The notes under the pieces: model-generated
What the model was told of the DNA's origin: nothing
Seen by the model: only the letters and a program-made list of their open reading frames with translations
The model's database searches: none
Position numbers and translations under genes: made by a program
From: Spirogloea muscicola
Taxonomy: Eukaryota; Streptophyta; Zygnematophyceae; Spirogloeales; Spirogloeaceae
Length of the DNA stretch: 12,895 nt
Assembly (NCBI GenBank): GCA_009602725.1
Contig: WELB01000092.1
Location: 96,968 to 109,862 of the forward strand
Reading direction: 5' to 3'
Shown here: positions 9,801 to 12,895 of the stretch, in pieces
Layout of the letters: each line of letters starts with the position of its first letter
Numbering within the stretch: the stretch's first letter is position 1

Positions 9801-12537
9801 GGAGTCCAGCAAGCCTTCATCCATGTTGATATCGATCACTTGCGCCCCTGCATCCACCTGCAGCGGCGCCAGGGCAAGACAAGGGCCACACTTCACGCCC
9901 AAGCTGTCTGTTGCCTGTCCTACATTCTCTCAATTAAGCCCTTGATCAATCGTCATCCATCTTCCCTCAATTGAAGACAATCAGCAGCCAGATTGACAGC
10001 TACTGCTGACCTGCTTAACGGCAATTGCCAGAGCCTTGTCGTAGTCACCGGCCAGGATCGCCTTCTTGAAGACTGACGACCCTGCAACGTTGCAACGCTC
10101 TCCAATATTGATGAACGGGATGACGGCAGGGTCATACACAAATGGCTCCAGACCACTGATGCGCATAAGGTTTGGCACTTTGGGCACCACACGAGGCTTG
10201 CACTCTGCCACCTGCATGTGCACAATTAGAGGGGCTGACTTGACAAGCGGAAGGCCGGTGTCTAGGAGCATAAGATGGCTTAAGGGGTGCGGAAAGTGGT
10301 GGTACGGAAAGTGGTGGTAGCTTCACAGAGACCCCAACCATGTTCGCTTTGGACCCTAGACTCAGGACCACACGAGGCTTGATCAGCGACCCGACTGTCA
10401 CTCTGTCAGACTACAGATTCATGGCTTGCAAGGACAATGACATTGTAGAGGAGCAACAAGAGCAAACGGGTTTATTGGCAGTGCAGTGGAACATGAGAAC
10501 AAATTGCTGACCAACTCAACAACAAATGCTCTGCCGACAGGTCCACACAGGTTCATAAGCAGCACAATTGGAAGGGAGCCAAATGTCCAAAGAATGAAGC
10601 AGACCAGTTCAGCAACGGCTGCAATGTGGTCCGGCGTCGTCCCGCAGCATCCCCCAATGAGGTTCACCAGACCGCCGGTGGCAAAGTCACGGACATTGTC
10701 GGCGAACTGATTTGCTGTCTCGTCATAGCCACCCATAGCATTGGGGAGGCCAGCATTTGGGTAGCACAGCACAAAAGTGTCCGCAATCTGCAGATAACAA
10801 ATAAAGGGAGACCTCGTGAGACACTTTGGTGTATGGAGCCACGATTGATTGGTCAAAAGGGTGGCACCTTGGTGAGAACACCAGAGCCACCTAGCTTGTC
10901 ACAAGCCGGCAGGACTTACTTCATACACGCAGGTTGCTGGCGTGAAGACCAACTCAAGAAGACAGATGGAGGTGACAATAAAGCGCCGCGGACAGGTGCT
11001 CTGATGCAATAGGCTTACGACCAAGTTTAGGACTCATATCCTAGGCTTGGGGTACGAGGTTTCAGTAGCCGGCTCAGACAGGCCAACCTTGTTAAGCGTA
11101 TCCACATAAGGCCGCATATCCCGCGCACCCAGAGCGCAGTTGAGGCCCACAGCCAGTGGCTGCGCATGCTGTACGGAAACCCAGAAGGCTTCCCCAGTCT
11201 GCCCGGATAGAGTGCGACCGCTCTGGTCTACAATAGTCCCGCTGATGAGCACGGGCACCTCAAAACCCCGGTCATCAAAGTACTCGTCAATTGCGTACAG
11301 TGCAGCCTTGGCGTTGAGCGTGTCGAAGATGGTCTCGACTAGGATGAGGTCCACGCCTCCTTCGAGTAGCGCGGCCACCTGCTCCCGATAAGCTGCCACG
11401 ATCTCGTCGAAGGTACATGCTCGAAAGGCCGGGTTCTCGACGCTGGGGGAGACTGATAGCGTGCGCGAGGTCGGGCCCACTGCACCCGCCACGAACCGTG
11501 GCCGCGTGGGGTCGGCCTTCATGGCGGCCGCAGCTGCGGCGTGCGCCACTCGGGCCGACTCCACATTCATCAGGCGCACCTCCTCGGGCGCGTGCAGACT
11601 GTAGTCGAGCTGCGAGATGGATGTGGAGTTGAAGGTGTTGGTCTCAATGATGTCTGCTCCTGCGGCCAGGTACTGTGCATGGATGCCCTGGATGATGTCG
11701 GGCCGCGTGATGGACAGCAGGTCATTGTCACCCTTGAGGTCAGACGTGTGGCCAGCGTAGCGCTCCCCACGGAAGTCCGCCTCCTGGAGCTTGTGCCGCT
11801 GGATCATGGTGCCCATGGCACCATCGATGACCAGGATGCGCTGCCGCATTATAGCGCCCAAGGCAGCGAACAGGTCTCGTCCAACCTGGCCCACATTCCG
11901 GCCGCCTGAGCCCACTGGCGTATCTGGGTCCACCTTGGTCACACCATCGACGATGAAGCTGCAATGACAAGCCAACCCCCGAACCACACCAACAACTGAG
12001 GCGTCAGTTTGGGTGCTCCAGATGGGTGAGCCCCGTGCTGCGCAAGTCCTCGGTCGAGGCCTGATCTCATCGAGCTGCAGCTGATCAGCTCATCCAGCCG
12101 CGTTGGGAGAGCAGCATCAGCAGATGATAGGTCGCCTGCCTGTACTCAATGGAGCCCTGCGGGCACACGTAGTCGATGTAGAAGCAGTCGGCCTCCACGA
12201 GGGATCGCTTGAGCTGGACGGGCTGCTCGCCTGAGAAGCTGCCGAGTACAGAGACCTGGGAACCCCCGTGCCGCCACACAAACTGGACGATGCCAGCCTC
12301 TGCAGACACACGCGCAGGAGCCGCAGCCATTGACTCAGTGCCGATGCCGGCGACTCGGCCCTGAGAACTGCCACGGCGCCACCGCACAAGCCATGCGCGC
12401 CACTCTTCAGGCGCGGAGCACGGCGGCGAGGAGGAAGCAAAGTGGCTGACCTCCACTGCGAGGCGGCGCAGGGCGCCGTGGAGGAGGGGATCGTCGGGCC
12501 GCAGAGGTGACTGCAAGGAGAGCGGCACGCCGCTCAT
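6826..12537 (-). CDS. METH: Cobalamin-dependent methionine synthase with N-terminal CBM48-like domain
   Basis: Transfers a methyl group from 5-methyl-THF to homocysteine through methylcobalamin. Exons, 5' to 3' on the minus strand: 12537-12140 (start uncertain), 11958-11088, 10787-10605, 10211-10011, 9857-9753, 9619-8735, 8442-6826; phases agree and give 1419 aa. Domains: CBM48-like (about 82-160); homocysteine domain with GAMGTMIQ and zinc ligands C407, C470, C471, spaced 63 and 64 as in E. coli MetH (247/310/311); pterin domain ([34 protein letters not shown]); cap domain ending GAGKMFLPQ; cobalamin domain with DxHxxG in GDVHDIGKN (lower axial His933) and [11 protein letters not shown]; AdoMet-reactivation domain with [15 protein letters not shown] and YFAVGKI, ending AYDPSAVSV. 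Counted from the internal Met at 11849 the MetH part is 1250 aa, close to the bacterial length. The enzyme is confident; the N-terminal extension and first exon are less so. The protein implies use of cobalamin; no METE gene is present here. Confidence 0.93.
9708..9735 (+). repeat. Perfect 14-bp tandem duplication in a METH intron
   Basis: GTAGGATATGTCCA occurs twice in direct tandem (9708-9721 and 9722-9735) inside the intron 9620-9752, about 17 bp from its donor site. It has no coding effect in the model. Confidence 0.9.
10212..10604 (-). other. METH intron (393 bp) with a 15-bp tandem duplication and an echo of exon sequence
   Basis: The intron between the zinc-cysteine exon and the start of the pterin domain. 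It contains GGAAAGTGGTGGTAC/G twice in tandem (10291-10305 and 10306-10320, differing only in the last base). It also holds ACCACACGAGGCTTG at 10367-10381, identical to 10186-10200 in the next exon. The latter encodes KPRVV on the minus strand, so the intron copy may be a fragment of duplicated exon. Otherwise no feature was seen. Confidence 0.6.
10788..11087 (-). other. METH intron (300 bp), no internal feature
   Basis: Splits the homocysteine domain between LNK and IADTF. Donor AAG|GTTGGC at 11087 and acceptor TTATCTGCAG ending at 10788, phase 0. Nothing else was recognised inside it. Confidence 0.8.
11883..12294 (-). other. CBM48 / AMPK-beta-type carbohydrate-binding domain encoded at the METH 5' end
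   Basis: Two exon pieces form one CBM48 pattern. The upstream exon gives [20 protein letters not shown] and, further on, PQGSIEY. The next exon continues [15 protein letters not shown]. The order and spacing match AMPK-beta and plant PTST-type modules (FxWxxGGxxVxxxGSF, then PxGxxxYxFxVDGxxxxDPxxP). The 13-residue stretch from PQG to VDG aligns without gaps to the animal AMPK-beta module when the 11959-12139 intron is removed. Positions equivalent to rat beta1 W100, K126 and W133 are E, S and T here, so glycan binding is doubtful. The second piece runs directly, in the same exon and frame, into the homocysteine-binding domain of methionine synthase. Confidence 0.7.
11959..12139 (-). other. 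Probable GC-AG intron inside the CBM48-METH coding region
   Basis: The minus strand reads GAGTACAG|GCAGGC at the donor and GTCATTGCAG|CTTCATCG at the acceptor; the split codon AG|C gives Ser, phase 2. No GT lies between this donor and the stop codon that ends the upstream frame (12087-12085). The only nearby GT alternative is GTACAG four bases upstream of the GC site, also phase 2, which would shorten the domain by two residues. If the intron is retained, translation stops at the TGA 12087-12085, giving a truncated CBM48-only protein of about 150 aa. Confidence 0.55.
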
Positions 12538-12895
12538 TCAGGCCGAGCAGCAGCGACTGGTCCCCATGACCATCGGGAGTGTCACAGACGGGAGCAAGCT
12601 ACTCTTCTGGCGGGCAGCAGGCGGTCCTAGCGCAACGGTGGCGCCAGATGGTCGAGCGCAGCGCCAGCCGAATTTCGTTCGTGGCAGGCCGAGACTGCCC
12701 GAGGCGGCAGCCGTGGCAGAGACCAGGCCGGGCTGCGCCACGGCAGCGGGGGCCACGAGGCCCGAGCTCGCCCTGAGGCGCAGATCGCATGGCAGAAAGC
12801 TCACCGGCGGCGGCGGCGGGGCCCGCGGCGGCGCGCGCGGGGGGTGCTGCCGAGGGCTTTGGGAGCGGAGCGGCGGCGAGCGGCGAGGGCGGGGC
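12511..12895 (-). other. GC-rich 5' region of METH; possible additional 5' exon (12895-12805)
   Basis: On the minus strand a strong acceptor (CTCTCCTTGCAG, ending at 12511) precedes the codons SPLRPDD, and a good donor GTGAGC occurs at 12804. An alternative model therefore has an upstream exon of at least 91 bp (12895-12805, open at the window edge), spliced over a 294-bp intron. That exon would be Pro/Arg-rich low-complexity sequence. The competing model starts at the in-frame ATG 12537-12535, which directly follows a TGA in the same frame and has a weak start context. I cannot decide between them; the true start may lie beyond the window. Confidence 0.4.

Noticed and set aside
11849-11987. 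METH starting at the GTG at 11987 as an independent short N-terminus
   Set aside because: GTG is not a normal eukaryotic start, and an AG acceptor at 11960-11959 lies inside that stretch; the residues before it (VRGLACHC) look intronic.
12085-12537. A self-contained 150-residue protein with a CBM48-like C-terminus ending QRGWMS
   Set aside because: Its last 18 residues after EY(R) do not match the CBM48 fold, while splicing to 11958 restores FIVDG and the DPxxP strand in phase. It is kept only as the likely intron-retention product.
12541-12804. A minus-strand open frame resembling a transit peptide (Ala/Ser/Arg-rich)
   Set aside because: It has no ATG at its start, begins at what looks like a GTGAGC donor, and ends in TGA just before the ATG at 12537; it is better explained as intron or 5' UTR.

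Overview
This window is eukaryotic nuclear DNA. Coding segments are split by many GT-AG introns, open reading frames cross no bacterial-type operon, and translation starts sit in Kozak-like contexts. GC-rich exons, plant-type protein families (plant-like metaxin, a CYP72-clan P450), TTTAGGG-type telomere motifs and a cobalamin-dependent methionine synthase together point to a green alga (Chlorophyta, plausibly Trebouxiophyceae). The species cannot be fixed from this window.

Layout. (1) 1-1345, plus strand: the 3' part of a metaxin gene (outer-mitochondrial-membrane import/assembly factor), four exons visible, 5' end outside the window. (2) 1346-3285: 1.9 kb with no supportable gene; it holds a degenerate repeat family (four copies) and a 15-bp tandem duplication. 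(3) 3286-6066, plus strand: a complete six-exon cytochrome P450 of the CYP72 clan, about 521 aa. Its first exon is bracketed by telomere-like motifs in opposite orientations, and its first intron carries a diverged 100-bp direct duplication. (4) 6067-6825: shared 3' intergenic space between convergent genes. (5) 6826 to about 12537, minus strand: a seven-exon cobalamin-dependent methionine synthase (METH) with the homocysteine, pterin, cap, cobalamin and AdoMet-reactivation modules in the usual order and all zinc- and cobalamin-binding motifs intact. (6) 12511-12895: GC-rich sequence at the 5' end of METH that may hold another 5' exon.

The most notable observation is at the METH N-terminus. 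The exon encoding the homocysteine-binding domain begins, in the same uninterrupted frame, with the last strands of a CBM48/AMPK-beta-type carbohydrate-binding domain. The rest of that domain lies in the next exon upstream. The predicted protein is therefore a CBM48-methionine synthase fusion of about 1419 aa, with a GC-AG intron inside the CBM48 fold. The aligned glycan-contacting residues are replaced, so the domain may be structural or regulatory. An in-frame internal ATG at 11849 would give an ordinary 1250-aa MetH, so transcript evidence is needed to separate a real fusion from a dual-start gene or two merged genes.

The three genes have no obvious shared pathway; they look like neighbouring but independent nuclear genes. 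All exon boundaries were placed by hand from splice consensus, phase agreement and family alignment.
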